Of a stretch of 64,000 bases of DNA, positions 1 through 8,282 are shown piece by piece. The stretch lies in assembly GCF_900199635.1 (NCBI RefSeq), contig NZ_LT962687.1, positions 2,480,541-2,544,540 on the forward strand, read 5' to 3'. A program made the position numbers and the translations under genes. The notes beneath the pieces were generated by a model. The model was not told the origin of the DNA, did no database searches, and saw nothing but the letters and a program-made list of their open reading frames with translations. Source of the stretch: Anaerotruncus massiliensis (ex Togo et al. 2026) (GTDB lineage Bacteria; Bacillota; Clostridia; Oscillospirales; Ruminococcaceae). Every line of letters begins with the position of its first letter. The first letter of the stretch is position 1.

Positions 1-1148
1 GCGTCGTCCCACTTGCGCAGGAAGGAACAACTCCTGTCCCAGACGAAGCGGTCCAGCTTGGTGATGAACCCGTTGCGCTCGAAGAGGGGGATGAACTCCG
101 CGGGGGACTGGAGGCCCCACTCGGGGTGCGCCCAGCGCACCAGCGCCTCCGCGCCCGCCAGGCGGCTGTCCCTGATCCGGTATTTGGGCTGGAGATAGAC
201 CTGGAACTGCCCCTGCGCCAGGGCGGACTCCATATTGTCGATGATGGCCTGCTCCCGCAGCAGCTTGCCCCGCAGCTGGTCGTCGTAGGCGGCGAAGTAC
301 TTGCCGTACTGGCCCTTGATGCTGCGTGCGGCCAGCAGCGCCCGGTCGCACATCTGCTCGACCGGGACGCCGCAGTCCTCGACCGTGTAGATCCCCCACT
401 TCATCACAATGCTCCGGGCGTTCGCGAGGGCGTTTACCTCCCCGCTCACCCGGACGAACATCTCATCGCTGTAGTCCGTCCGGCGCTCCAGCAGGCAGGC
501 GAACTGGTCCGCGTTGAGCCTCCCGCAGATCCCCGCGTCGCCGATGACCGTGCGGTAGAGCGCCGCGATGTCGTGCAGCAGGCGGTCCCCCGCCGGAATG
601 CCGAAAATGTCGTTGATGAGCTTGAAGTTGTCGATGTCGGAGCAGACGATGTCATACTCCTTCTCCGGGTTCTGCCGGAGGGTCTCCCGGACCCGCTGGT
701 AAAAATATTCCTTGCTGCACAGGCCGGTCAGCCGGTCGTACTGGAACTGGTTGATCATGGCGGCGGTCTCCCGCAGGCTGATGATGCTGGCGGCGCGGTG
801 CAGGATAATCTGCGCCTTATAGGGCTTGGCCACAAAATCCGTGGCGCCATGGGACAGCGCCGCCACCTCGTCGGCCTCGCTGTCGCTCTGCGTGGTGACG
901 ATGACCGGGATGGACGCGTAATCGGGGTGGGCCTTGACGATCGAGAGGAAGGTGTAGCCGTCCATGACGGGCATGACGATATCCAGCAGGATCAGGGCGA
1001 TCCTCTCCCCGTACAGCTCCAGAAGGCCGAGCGCCTCCCGCCCGTCCCCCGCCTCGAGGACCCGGTACTCCGAAGACAGGATCCCGCTGAGCGTCGCCCG
1101 GTTGATCTCGCTGTCTTCCACTACCAAAACCGTTTTTTGTGCAGCCAT
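1..1148 (-). CDS. Response regulator REC-GGDEF-EAL, C-terminus cut by window edge
   Basis: The reverse strand encodes 382 visible residues and runs off the left edge. Residues 1-120 are a receiver domain with acidic pocket E11/D12 and phospho-acceptor D56 in LILLDIVMPVMDG. A GGDEF-like domain follows, but its signature reads NADQF, so diguanylate cyclase activity is doubtful. The start of an EAL phosphodiesterase domain is visible (YLQPKYRI, GAEALVRW). The likely role is phosphorylation-controlled c-di-GMP turnover, with the GGDEF part regulatory. ATG at 1148 is preceded by AAGGGGC. A promoter lies at 1233-1262. It is transcribed alone in this view. Confidence 0.88.
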   Translation of the reverse strand, partial: MAAQKTVLVVEDSEINRATLSGILSSEYRVLEAGDGREALGLLELYGERIALILLDIVMPVMDGYTFLSIVKAHPDYASIPVIVTTQSDSEADEVAALSHGATDFVAKPYKAQIILHRAASIISLRETAAMINQFQYDRLTGLCSKEYFYQRVRETLRQNPEKEYDIVCSDIDNFKLINDIFGIPAGDRLLHDIAALYRTVIGDAGICGRLNADQFACLLERRTDYSDEMFVRVSGEVNALANARSIVMKWGIYTVEDCGVPVEQMCDRALLAARSIKGQYGKYFAAYDDQLRGKLLREQAIIDNMESALAQGQFQVYLQPKYRIRDSRLAGAEALVRWAHPEWGLQSPAEFIPLFERNGFITKLDRFVWDRSCSFLRKWDD

Positions 1149-1232
1149 ATCTTTGCCCCTTGCTCCAACACGGACCCGGCCGTGGGCATACGCCCGCGGC
1201 TTCTCCGTTTACTCTGTTCACATGATGTTTAC

Positions 1233-1262
1233 ATTCTATCACGGCGGAGGCGGCTTGTGCAA
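1233..1262 (-). promoter_or_regulatory. Promoter for REC-GGDEF-EAL gene
   Basis: On the reverse strand a -35 TTGCAC (1262-1257) and a -10 TAGAAT (1238-1233) are separated by 18 bp. The -10 has an upstream TG (extended -10). It lies about 85 bp before the ATG at 1148. The remaining gene-free sequence between 1149 and 1450 holds only this promoter and the terminator at 1353-1400. Confidence 0.55.
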
Positions 1263-1352
1263 TCTTTTTCGGCGTATTATGACCAAACAGGCGGATATTC
1301 CGCCAGGAGGGCCCTTCTTGTTCCATCTCTGTAAGATACTGGATTTCGGCTG

Positions 1353-1400
1353 GAAAAAAAGAAGGCCCCGTCCCCCTCCTCTGGAGAGGGGCGGGGCCTT
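1353..1400 (-). terminator. Rho-independent terminator of the sensor-kinase operon
   Basis: A GC-rich hairpin of about 13 bp pairs 1362-1375 with 1388-1400. On the reverse strand it is followed by a T run (the A run at 1354-1360 on the plus strand). It lies 50 bp past the stop of the histidine kinase gene. Confidence 0.85.
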
Positions 1401-1450
1401 GCGCGCGGCCGCGTCCGGATATGCAAGCGGACGCCCGCGCCGATTCGGAG

Positions 1451-3361
1451 CTATGGACACGCATGGGCTTCCCGCGAAGCTTCCATCCGCACCTCCACCG
1501 AGAAGCACCCCTCCTCCCGGCCCGCCGTGACCGCGCCCCCATACCGTTTCGCGATCTCCCGGATGATCGGCAGGCCGAAGCCATGGGCGCGTTTATCCGC
1601 TTTGCTGGTGCCCTTGTCCGCCGCGTCCTCACAGGCGCTGTTGCGGCAGAGCACCTCCATTTCGCCGTCCGTCCAGGAGACGCCCAGGGAGATCCAGCGT
1701 TCGGCCGCGGCCGAACGCTGACAGCCCTCCATGGCGTTGTCCAGCAGGTTCATCAGCAGCGAGGTGAGATCGCCGTCGTCAAACGGGAGCTTCTCCGGCA
1801 GCCGGGCGAGGTCGAGTTCAACGAAAATATCCATCTGCGCCGCCCGGGCGAGCTGAACCGCAAGGACGGCGTCGATGAGGCTGTGGCCGGTATAGTCCTG
1901 CGGCGCCGTGCCGCCCAGCTTCGGGGCGATCTCGTCGAGGTAGTCGGACAACTCCCCAAGCGCGCCGACGTCCAGATAGTAACGGATGAGCGTCAGCCGG
2001 CTGCGGCTCTCATGGAGCTGTTCCCGGGTGCGGCGCACATACTCTTCCGACAGGCGGGCCTGTTCGGCGCGCGCCGCGAGCTGGACCTCCGCCACCCTTT
2101 CCCGCATGTGCAGGGCGTCGCGCTCCCGGTAGACGCGCACCGTGTCAAAGCAGAGCACGCCGCAGATCACCAGAATCAGGACGCCGCCCGCCTGCTCGAT
2201 GAACCACCCCAGCAGGATGGGCTCGTACAAGGGCAGGAGCCGGTCCATGATCAGCGCGCAGGCGAAGACGCAGCTCCCCGCGAGCAGCGCCCTCGAATAG
2301 CGCAGGCTCCGGCGCAGGGCCCACCAGCAGGAGGCAAGCATACAGAGGGCTGTCGCCCACTTGTAGGCCGACAGCACGCCCGACCAGGCCATCAGTGCCC
2401 CGGCGCTTTCGGCCGGGAAGACGCGCACCAGCAGAATCCCGGCGCAGACCGCCGCGCCGGCCGCGCAGGCGGGATAATATGCGCGGCGGGGCAGCGCCAT
2501 GATGCGGGCCTGCAGCCAGGCCAGCGTCGGGAAGAGGCCGTAGGTCCCGAGCCGCTCAAGCACCGGCCACACGCCCCCCTGCCAGCCGAGCGCCTGGGCG
2601 ATGGGCCATGCGGTGCTCAGGCAGAAGCACAGGCAGAGCAGCGCCAGCGCGCCGTATGGGATGGAGAAGTGATAGCCGGACCGGACCAGCAGGCAGAGCA
2701 GGCCGATGAGCGCCGCGACGGCGCACGCGGCACAGTGGATGATTACCCGCAAAAAGCTCGCCCGGCTTACTTCCGACGGACTGCCGAAGGCGGGCGGATA
2801 GACCATGCCGCTGTACACGCCGTCCCGGTCCTCCACCTCGACGACGATTTCGATCCGCTCCCCGGCGGTGAAGGTGACCATGGGGCTTCCGGGCGCGGGC
2901 GCGTCCGCGTCCCCCATTCCCACGCTCTGCATGAGCCGTCCGTTGATCCACAGCCGCCAGCGGGAAAAAATCTCGGTCAGTTCCAGCGCATAGTCACGCT
3001 CGGTCCCGTCGGTGAGCAGTACGGTGCGGTAGGTGGCCCGCCCGTGGGCGGGCGCCGCCGGATCGCCGAGATCGAAGCCCCCATACTGCCCGATGTAGAG
3101 ATAGGCGTCCGGTTCGGCCCCGGCGATCTCCTCCGGCGAAAGCAGGCGGCCGCCATAGAAGGCCCATCCGTCCGCCAGATAGAAGAACGGGGAGTCCTCA
3201 TACCAGTCCCCGTCCAGCCGGACGACGCCCATCTTGGCGGCGGGGCGGGGATAGGTGTATTTGTTATCGAACCGCCAGCAGAGCCAGAAATAAAGGACGC
3301 TCGACAGGAGCACGGCCGCCAGCAGGAGCGCAAACCGGGCGTTTTTTCGTTTATCCTCCAC
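1451..3361 (-). CDS. 7TM-type sensor histidine kinase (GHKL)
   Basis: This 636-residue membrane kinase has an N-terminal anchor (about 12-30), an extracytoplasmic domain to about residue 195 with a Trp/Tyr-rich carbohydrate-binding look, then about seven membrane segments (about 200-395), resembling 7TMR-DISM receptors. A coiled linker leads to a phospho-acceptor region QLHESRSRL (H450) and a GHKL ATPase domain with an N-box (LMNLLDNAMEGC) and G-box (GFGLPIIREIAK). It should autophosphorylate and pass phosphate to the co-encoded OmpR-type regulator. GTG at 3361 follows GGGGGGAGG and overlaps the upstream gene by 11 bp. Confidence 0.85.
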   Translation of the reverse strand: MEDKRKNARFALLLAAVLLSSVLYFWLCWRFDNKYTYPRPAAKMGVVRLDGDWYEDSPFFYLADGWAFYGGRLLSPEEIAGAEPDAYLYIGQYGGFDLGDPAAPAHGRATYRTVLLTDGTERDYALELTEIFSRWRLWINGRLMQSVGMGDADAPAPGSPMVTFTAGERIEIVVEVEDRDGVYSGMVYPPAFGSPSEVSRASFLRVIIHCAACAVAALIGLLCLLVRSGYHFSIPYGALALLCLCFCLSTAWPIAQALGWQGGVWPVLERLGTYGLFPTLAWLQARIMALPRRAYYPACAAGAAVCAGILLVRVFPAESAGALMAWSGVLSAYKWATALCMLASCWWALRRSLRYSRALLAGSCVFACALIMDRLLPLYEPILLGWFIEQAGGVLILVICGVLCFDTVRVYRERDALHMRERVAEVQLAARAEQARLSEEYVRRTREQLHESRSRLTLIRYYLDVGALGELSDYLDEIAPKLGGTAPQDYTGHSLIDAVLAVQLARAAQMDIFVELDLARLPEKLPFDDGDLTSLLMNLLDNAMEGCQRSAAAERWISLGVSWTDGEMEVLCRNSACEDAADKGTSKADKRAHGFGLPIIREIAKRYGGAVTAGREEGCFSVEVRMEASREAHACP

Positions 3362-5801
3362 GGCGGCCTCCCCCCTTCCTCCGGCGCAGATACAGGAAGG
3401 CCCCGCCCGCGAGCGCGGCGCACAGCGCCGCGGCCAAACCGGCCGGCGCCGCGCCGGCCTTGGAGGGCGCGGCGGCTTCGACCGCGGGCGATGCGCCGTC
3501 CGCGGAGGGGACGCCCGCGGGGACGTCGGGCGGATCAGAGGCCGCGCGGCCCTCCGCCTGTCCGGGACGCTCCGATATCAGGTACGCCCCGGCCGTCTCC
3601 AGCTCAAAACGCAGCCTGCCGTCTTCCCAGCCGTCGGCGGGCCTCTCCCGGCCGTCCGGACCGGTGCAGAAAAACGCCGCGTTTTCATCTGCCGGGGCAT
3701 AGTCCACCGTGACCCGGAAGGCAAGACCCCCGAACCCGGCAAGCGCCTCCTCCCCCGACCAGAACCGGACGAGGAACCGGTCCTCCTCCGGCTTCTCCAA
3801 CTGAGCGTAAAACGCGGCGTCCGCCGGAAGGGCATCCAGCAGCGCGGCGGGAAGCGTCACCCTCAGGCCCTGCCCGATCAGGGTGATCCCCTCCGGGTTG
3901 GCCGTCCTCTGCGCCGCCAGCTCGGAAGGCGTCAGGGAAACGTCCGCCCCTGCGGGCCGCCGCGGCGCCGCTTCGGCGCCCGGTTCGGGCGGAGACGACT
4001 GCACCAGCGTCGTTGAACGGGAACCGGCCGGCTCCGAAGACGGCCGCTCCCGCGCGCCGTCCGAACCGCCGCTCCCGCCGCCGGACGGCGGCGGGACGAC
4101 GCCGATCGGCGGCAGGCCGCCCTGCTCGCCCCGGCCGTCGTCGTCCCGGTCGCCGCCGCCGAGCTGGGTGGGGTCCCCGGAGGCGTAGGGGAACTCCAGC
4201 GCGTTCGAGATTCCCTCGAACGCGCCGCCCTCCACCACCAGGCGGAAATAGTAGCGGTGATCGATTTCCAGCCCGCCCAGGTCCGCCGAAGCCATCGTTC
4301 CCGCTTCGTCGCCGGGCAAAAGCTCAAAATGGGGGAGCGCAGCAGCGTCCCGCCAGGTTTCGTCCCCGTCGGCCGAATATTGGACAGCGATCCGCTCCGC
4401 GCCCGCGATCGGGGTCAAAAAGGCGAGGTGCAGGTCCCCGGCGGACGTCAGGTAGGCGTTCTCAATCCAGGGGGCGTCGGGCGGAACCACATGGAGGGGA
4501 ACGGTGTAGGGGGGAATCTCCACGGGGAACCAATCCGGGACGCCGACCGGCCGGCAGGCGAGCTCATGGGCGCCCGCCGTGGAACAGTCCACCGGAATCC
4601 CCTCCGTAAGCACCGAAACGCGGACTCTGAGGGTGGACGCCCGGCCTTTCAGGTCATAGAGAAAATACTCGCTGGTGCGGGGAACGCCCGGCTCCAGGCT
4701 GAGGTCGAGCGAGGCCTGCTCCCAGGGAGTCCCCTCCACGACGCTGTAGCCGATCTGTTCGATCCGCCCGGGCGGGACGGCGTGGCGGCCGACGGTCTCG
4801 GCCCCCTCCGGTAACGGCTCCGCCCGGCAGGCGTCCAGCAGGAGATCGCCGCCGCACACGACCGATTCGCCATCGGCCACGACCGAGCAGCAGTAGAGCT
4901 CGAGCGGGCCGTCCGTGCGGATGGCGACGGCCCCCTCGCCTCGCGCCGCGGCCGAAAAATAATAGAGGTCCTGGAGTTCTTCGTCCTTGAGCCAAACCGC
5001 CACCGCGTCCGGGCCCTCGGCGGAGAGCTCCATCCAGTCCGCGGTCCAGCTCGCGCCCGATTCGACGCAGAGCGCCGCCGCGCCCTCCCCCGAGGCCGCG
5101 ATCTCCACCTCCTCGCCCGAAAAGCTTCCGGACACCGTGATGAGGGGCCGGCCGCCGCTGCCCTCGAAGCGCACCGGGCCGCTCACCTCCATCGAGCTCC
5201 CGCCGGGGATCTCGATGACGTGCCCGCCCATCTCCACGAGGGTGGGCTTCCGGGGCTTCAGGATGCTGAAGGAATCTCCGCCGCGCTCCCACACGATGTC
5301 CGCCGTGAGGACGATGTGCGCGGCCCCCCGCTCATTGACCAGCTCCCGCAGCTCCGCCGCGCTCCCGCAGCCGAACGCGCCGTCCGGAGGGGGAACGGAA
5401 AATTCCGGCTCCCGCTCCGCCGGGGGGACGGGGGCCTCGCCGGAAAGCCCGTCGTCCGCGGACGGTTCCGCCGGCGCTTCCCCGGACGGTTCCACGGGTT
5501 CCTCCGCCGGTTCCTCCACGGGCGGCTCCGTGTCTTCCGCGGGGTCCGCGGGCGGCTCCTCTTCTCCCGCGGGTCCCTCCCCGGGCGGCTCCGCGGACGC
5601 TTCTCCGGACGGCTCCCCGGCGGTGTCCTCCTCCGCGCCGCCGGGCGGAAGAGGCGCGGAGGATTCGGCCTCCACAACGGCCGGAACGGCAGAAAAAGGC
5701 GCTTTTTCCCCATCCGCGGCGGATGCCGCAAACGGGGAAAAAGCGCCCCAGCAAAACAGCAGGAGCAGCCAGAGGGCCACCTTTCTTGCCGAACCGTTCA
5801 T
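3351..5801 (-). CDS. Secreted, C-terminally membrane-anchored surface protein
   Basis: The 816-residue protein has a classical signal peptide (residues 1-28, ending near AASAADG). A Pro/Glu/Ser-rich spacer of acidic repeats spans about 55-135. Beta-rich segments follow, one resembling an Fn3-type fold around residues 480-540. The C-terminus is a hydrophobic segment (AALAGGAFLYL) with an Arg/Lys-rich tail, so the body should be displayed outside and held in the membrane. No enzymatic motif is visible. It lies between a response regulator (4-bp overlap) and its kinase (11-bp overlap), which suggests an accessory role in ligand sensing or an output surface protein. The ligand is unknown. Confidence 0.75.
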   Translation of the reverse strand: MNGSARKVALWLLLLFCWGAFSPFAASAADGEKAPFSAVPAVVEAESSAPLPPGGAEEDTAGEPSGEASAEPPGEGPAGEEEPPADPAEDTEPPVEEPAEEPVEPSGEAPAEPSADDGLSGEAPVPPAEREPEFSVPPPDGAFGCGSAAELRELVNERGAAHIVLTADIVWERGGDSFSILKPRKPTLVEMGGHVIEIPGGSSMEVSGPVRFEGSGGRPLITVSGSFSGEEVEIAASGEGAAALCVESGASWTADWMELSAEGPDAVAVWLKDEELQDLYYFSAAARGEGAVAIRTDGPLELYCCSVVADGESVVCGGDLLLDACRAEPLPEGAETVGRHAVPPGRIEQIGYSVVEGTPWEQASLDLSLEPGVPRTSEYFLYDLKGRASTLRVRVSVLTEGIPVDCSTAGAHELACRPVGVPDWFPVEIPPYTVPLHVVPPDAPWIENAYLTSAGDLHLAFLTPIAGAERIAVQYSADGDETWRDAAALPHFELLPGDEAGTMASADLGGLEIDHRYYFRLVVEGGAFEGISNALEFPYASGDPTQLGGGDRDDDGRGEQGGLPPIGVVPPPSGGGSGGSDGARERPSSEPAGSRSTTLVQSSPPEPGAEAAPRRPAGADVSLTPSELAAQRTANPEGITLIGQGLRVTLPAALLDALPADAAFYAQLEKPEEDRFLVRFWSGEEALAGFGGLAFRVTVDYAPADENAAFFCTGPDGRERPADGWEDGRLRFELETAGAYLISERPGQAEGRAASDPPDVPAGVPSADGASPAVEAAAPSKAGAAPAGLAAALCAALAGGAFLYLRRRKGGGRRGG

Positions 5802-6508
5802 TCACGGCCTCCTTGCTTTTCATCCGGAAAAACCAGCCGGTACCCCCCGTTTGACCGCTCAATGACGATGGAGGGGCATTCTCCCGCGTTTTTCCGCAGC
5901 TTGATCCGCAGCGAGGAGATATTGACGAAGACGGTGCGCAGCGCGTCGTTGGGAGCCTGCCCCCAGATTTCGGAATAGAGTTCCTCGGCGGACATCGTCC
6001 TGCCGCGGTTGCGCAGCAGCGTGGACAAAAGCAGAAATTCCTTGGGCTTGAGCAGCAGGTCGTGCCCGCCGAGAAAAGCCCGCTGCATCCGGGCGTTCAG
6101 CACCAGGCGGCCGGCGTGGGTCTCGACCTCCGCCTGCAGAAGCCAGTGGACGCGGCGGAGCTGGGCCTCGATGCGGGCGATCAGCTCCTCGATCTTATAG
6201 GGCTTGATGATGTAGTCGTCGCCGCCCGCCTGCAGCCCCCGCACGATCTGGTCGCTGTCCCCGAGGCTGGTCAGCAGGAGAATCGGCGCGTCGCTGTGGC
6301 GGAGCTGACGGCAGAGGTCAAGCCCCGACCCGTCCGGCAGCAGGATGTCGACCACTGCCAGGTCCGGAGGGGCGTCCTCGATCCGCTTGCGCGCCTCGGA
6401 GAGCGTCCGGACGGCCGTGACCCGGTATCCGCGCTTCTCCAGCGCCATCCGGTTGTAATTCAGGATCTTGGTCATGTCCTCGACCAGCAGGATGTGCGGC
6501 GGCTCCAC
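5798..6508 (-). CDS. OmpR/PhoB-type response regulator
   Basis: This 236-residue protein has a receiver domain with D11, phospho-acceptor D54 (VVDILLPDG), the conserved T/S position (LLLTSLGD) and K (IIKPYK). A winged-helix DNA-binding domain occupies about 130-225 (KPKEFLLLSTLLRN, VNISSLRIKLRK). I chose the GTG at 6508 because GGAGAGAAGGAAG lies 7 bp upstream; upstream in-frame codons lie over the promoter at 6549-6577. It is the first gene of the regulator/surface protein/kinase operon and overlaps the next by 4 bp (ATGA). Confidence 0.88.
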   Translation of the reverse strand: MEPPHILLVEDMTKILNYNRMALEKRGYRVTAVRTLSEARKRIEDAPPDLAVVDILLPDGSGLDLCRQLRHSDAPILLLTSLGDSDQIVRGLQAGGDDYIIKPYKIEELIARIEAQLRRVHWLLQAEVETHAGRLVLNARMQRAFLGGHDLLLKPKEFLLLSTLLRNRGRTMSAEELYSEIWGQAPNDALRTVFVNISSLRIKLRKNAGECPSIVIERSNGGYRLVFPDEKQGGRE

Positions 6509-6548
6509 GGCATCACTTCCTTCTCTCCGAATCGCGCCCGTTTTCTTT

Positions 6549-6577
6549 ATTATAGTGAGTGGATCGACAGATTGCAA
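6549..6577 (-). promoter_or_regulatory. Promoter of the two-component operon
   Basis: On the reverse strand a -35 TTGCAA (6577-6572) and a consensus -10 TATAAT (6554-6549) are separated by exactly 17 bp. It is the best sigma-70 match in the window and drives the regulator/surface protein/kinase operon. Confidence 0.8.
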
Positions 6578-6615
6578 GCGAGCAAAAAGGCGGAACCGGC
6601 CGTTTCTTCGGACGG

Positions 6616-6644
6616 ATGCAATCCGCCGGGAGTTATGCTATACT
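6616..6644 (+). promoter_or_regulatory. Promoter of the dynamin-like operon
   Basis: A -10 TATACT (6639-6644) with upstream TG at 6636 (extended -10) and a weak -35 ATGCAA (6616-6621) lie 17 bp apart, 49 bp before the ATG at 6693. It is divergent from the promoter at 6549-6577, so the two operons share a 184-bp control region. Confidence 0.5.
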
Positions 6645-6692
6645 GAAAAAAAGACGGGCCGGACGGGCCCCGAGAGGGCTGGAGGGAGCGCC

Positions 6693-8282
6693 ATGGAAAA
6701 CCGTTTGCGGGAGCACGCTCTGTCAATACTTCCCATTCTGCGCGGCAACGGCCTCGACGCGGGACCGCTGCGGGCCGCGCTGGACGACTGCGCCGAATTT
6801 CGGCTGGCGGTCCCGTTCATCGGCGCGATGAACAGCGGGAAAAGCTCCCTGCTCAACGCCCTGGCGGGCCTTCCGCTGCTGCCGGTGGGGATCACCGCCA
6901 CGACGGCGGTCCCCACCGGGCTCGTTTTCGGAGAGAACGGGGCCTTCGCGCAGCGCGGCGGCGCGCTGCTGCCGATCGGCCTTGGGGACCTGCGCGCGGG
7001 AATCGACCTTGCCGGCGTGACCATGCTGCGCGCCTCCTGCGCGCTGCCGTTTTTCGCGGAGCTCCCGAGCCTCTGCCTGATCGACACGCCCGGCCTCGGC
7101 GCGGGCACCCTGGAATCGGAGCGCGCCCTGCGCGAGTCCCTGCCCGACCCCTGCGCCTGCCTGCTGGTCTTCGCCGCCGACGACCCGGTCGTCCGGGAGA
7201 GCGAGACGGCCTTCCTGCGGGAGCTTTCCCTGCGCGGCGCGCCCTTCCACCCGGTCCTGACCAAGTGCGACAAGCTGCTGCCCGCCGAACGGGAGCAGGC
7301 GGCCGCGTACCTGCGCGAGAGCCTCGCCGACCTGACGGGCACGGTCCCGGAAACGGTCGCCTGCGTGAGCGCGCGGGGCGACGTGGAGCCGGTGCGCGAG
7401 CTGCTGCGCGGTTTGCAGTCCCGGGCGGCGCGACTGGCGGAAAACAGGCTGAGACAAGCGCTCCTGCTGGCCGCGAACCAGCTGCGCGAATATCTCCGCA
7501 TGCGCCGGGACGCGGCGGGGCTCACGGTCCCGGAGTCCGCCCGCCAGATCGAGCTGCTGGAGGAGCGCAGCCGGCTTTTGGCCGGCCCCCTGGAGGAGCA
7601 GGCGCGGAAGCTGGAGCAGCAGGCAGGCGACTGGGAGCGGTCGCTGGCCGCGCGTCTCGCCGGGACGGTGGAACGCGCGGCGCCTTCGATGGAGGCGATG
7701 CTGCTCTGCGAACAGAATCCCGCGTCCTATGTGGACGACACCCTGCGCGCGGCCGCGCTCGACAGCCTGCGCCGGGAACTGGAGCCCGCGCTCAGGGGCT
7801 ACCAGAAAAGCGTGAACGCCCTGCTCCGCCTGCAGGGGGTCGCCTCCGGACCGGACGCGGCCGCGCGGTGCGCCGTGTCCCCGTCCTGGGGGGTCCTCGC
7901 CGGGTTCCCCGGCTCGGACGGCCTGTTCGCGGAAATCCTCGCGCTGCTGCGCGGGGTTCCCCGGGGGCGGCGGCGGGAGTCACTGCGGGTGATGCTGCCG
8001 GTGCGGGTGCTGCCGAAGCTCTCCGAACGGGCGCTGGCGTTTACCGCGCAGGAGGGCGGGACGGCGCTCGAAGCGGTGCGGCAGGCCGCCGGAAAGGCCG
8101 TCCGCGAGCAGTCGCTCCTGCGGCGCGCCGCGCTGGAGGAGCTCGAGCGCCGGGGAGAGCCGAACGCGGCGGAGCAGACCCGGCTGCTGCGGGAGATCCG
8201 CGCGCAGGCGCAGGCGGCGGACGCCGCCCTGTCCGCCTGCTGCCGGAAGGATGAGGAGGACGCGTATGGAACCGATCTTTGA
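6693..8282 (+). CDS. Dynamin-like GTPase, first of a pair
   Basis: This 529-residue protein has a large GTPase domain: G1 P-loop GAMNSGKS (residues 44-51), a TTAVP switch-I threonine region, G3 DTPGLG and G4 TKCDK. Long Arg/Glu/Ala-rich helices typical of bacterial dynamin stalks follow. Family members bind and remodel membranes in a nucleotide-dependent way. ATG at 6693 follows GGAGGG by 6 bp; the longer upstream frame overlaps the promoter and is rejected. The 3' end overlaps the next dynamin by 17 bp. Tandem bacterial dynamins usually work as hetero-oligomers. No membrane span is evident. Confidence 0.82.
   Translation: MENRLREHALSILPILRGNGLDAGPLRAALDDCAEFRLAVPFIGAMNSGKSSLLNALAGLPLLPVGITATTAVPTGLVFGENGAFAQRGGALLPIGLGDLRAGIDLAGVTMLRASCALPFFAELPSLCLIDTPGLGAGTLESERALRESLPDPCACLLVFAADDPVVRESETAFLRELSLRGAPFHPVLTKCDKLLPAEREQAAAYLRESLADLTGTVPETVACVSARGDVEPVRELLRGLQSRAARLAENRLRQALLLAANQLREYLRMRRDAAGLTVPESARQIELLEERSRLLAGPLEEQARKLEQQAGDWERSLAARLAGTVERAAPSMEAMLLCEQNPASYVDDTLRAAALDSLRRELEPALRGYQKSVNALLRLQGVASGPDAAARCAVSPSWGVLAGFPGSDGLFAEILALLRGVPRGRRRESLRVMLPVRVLPKLSERALAFTAQEGGTALEAVRQAAGKAVREQSLLRRAALEELERRGEPNAAEQTRLLREIRAQAQAADAALSACCRKDEEDAYGTDL

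Noticed and set aside
126-1334. Forward ORFs over the left edge
   Set aside because: The reverse strand encodes a clear REC-GGDEF-EAL protein there; the forward frames have no recognisable features.
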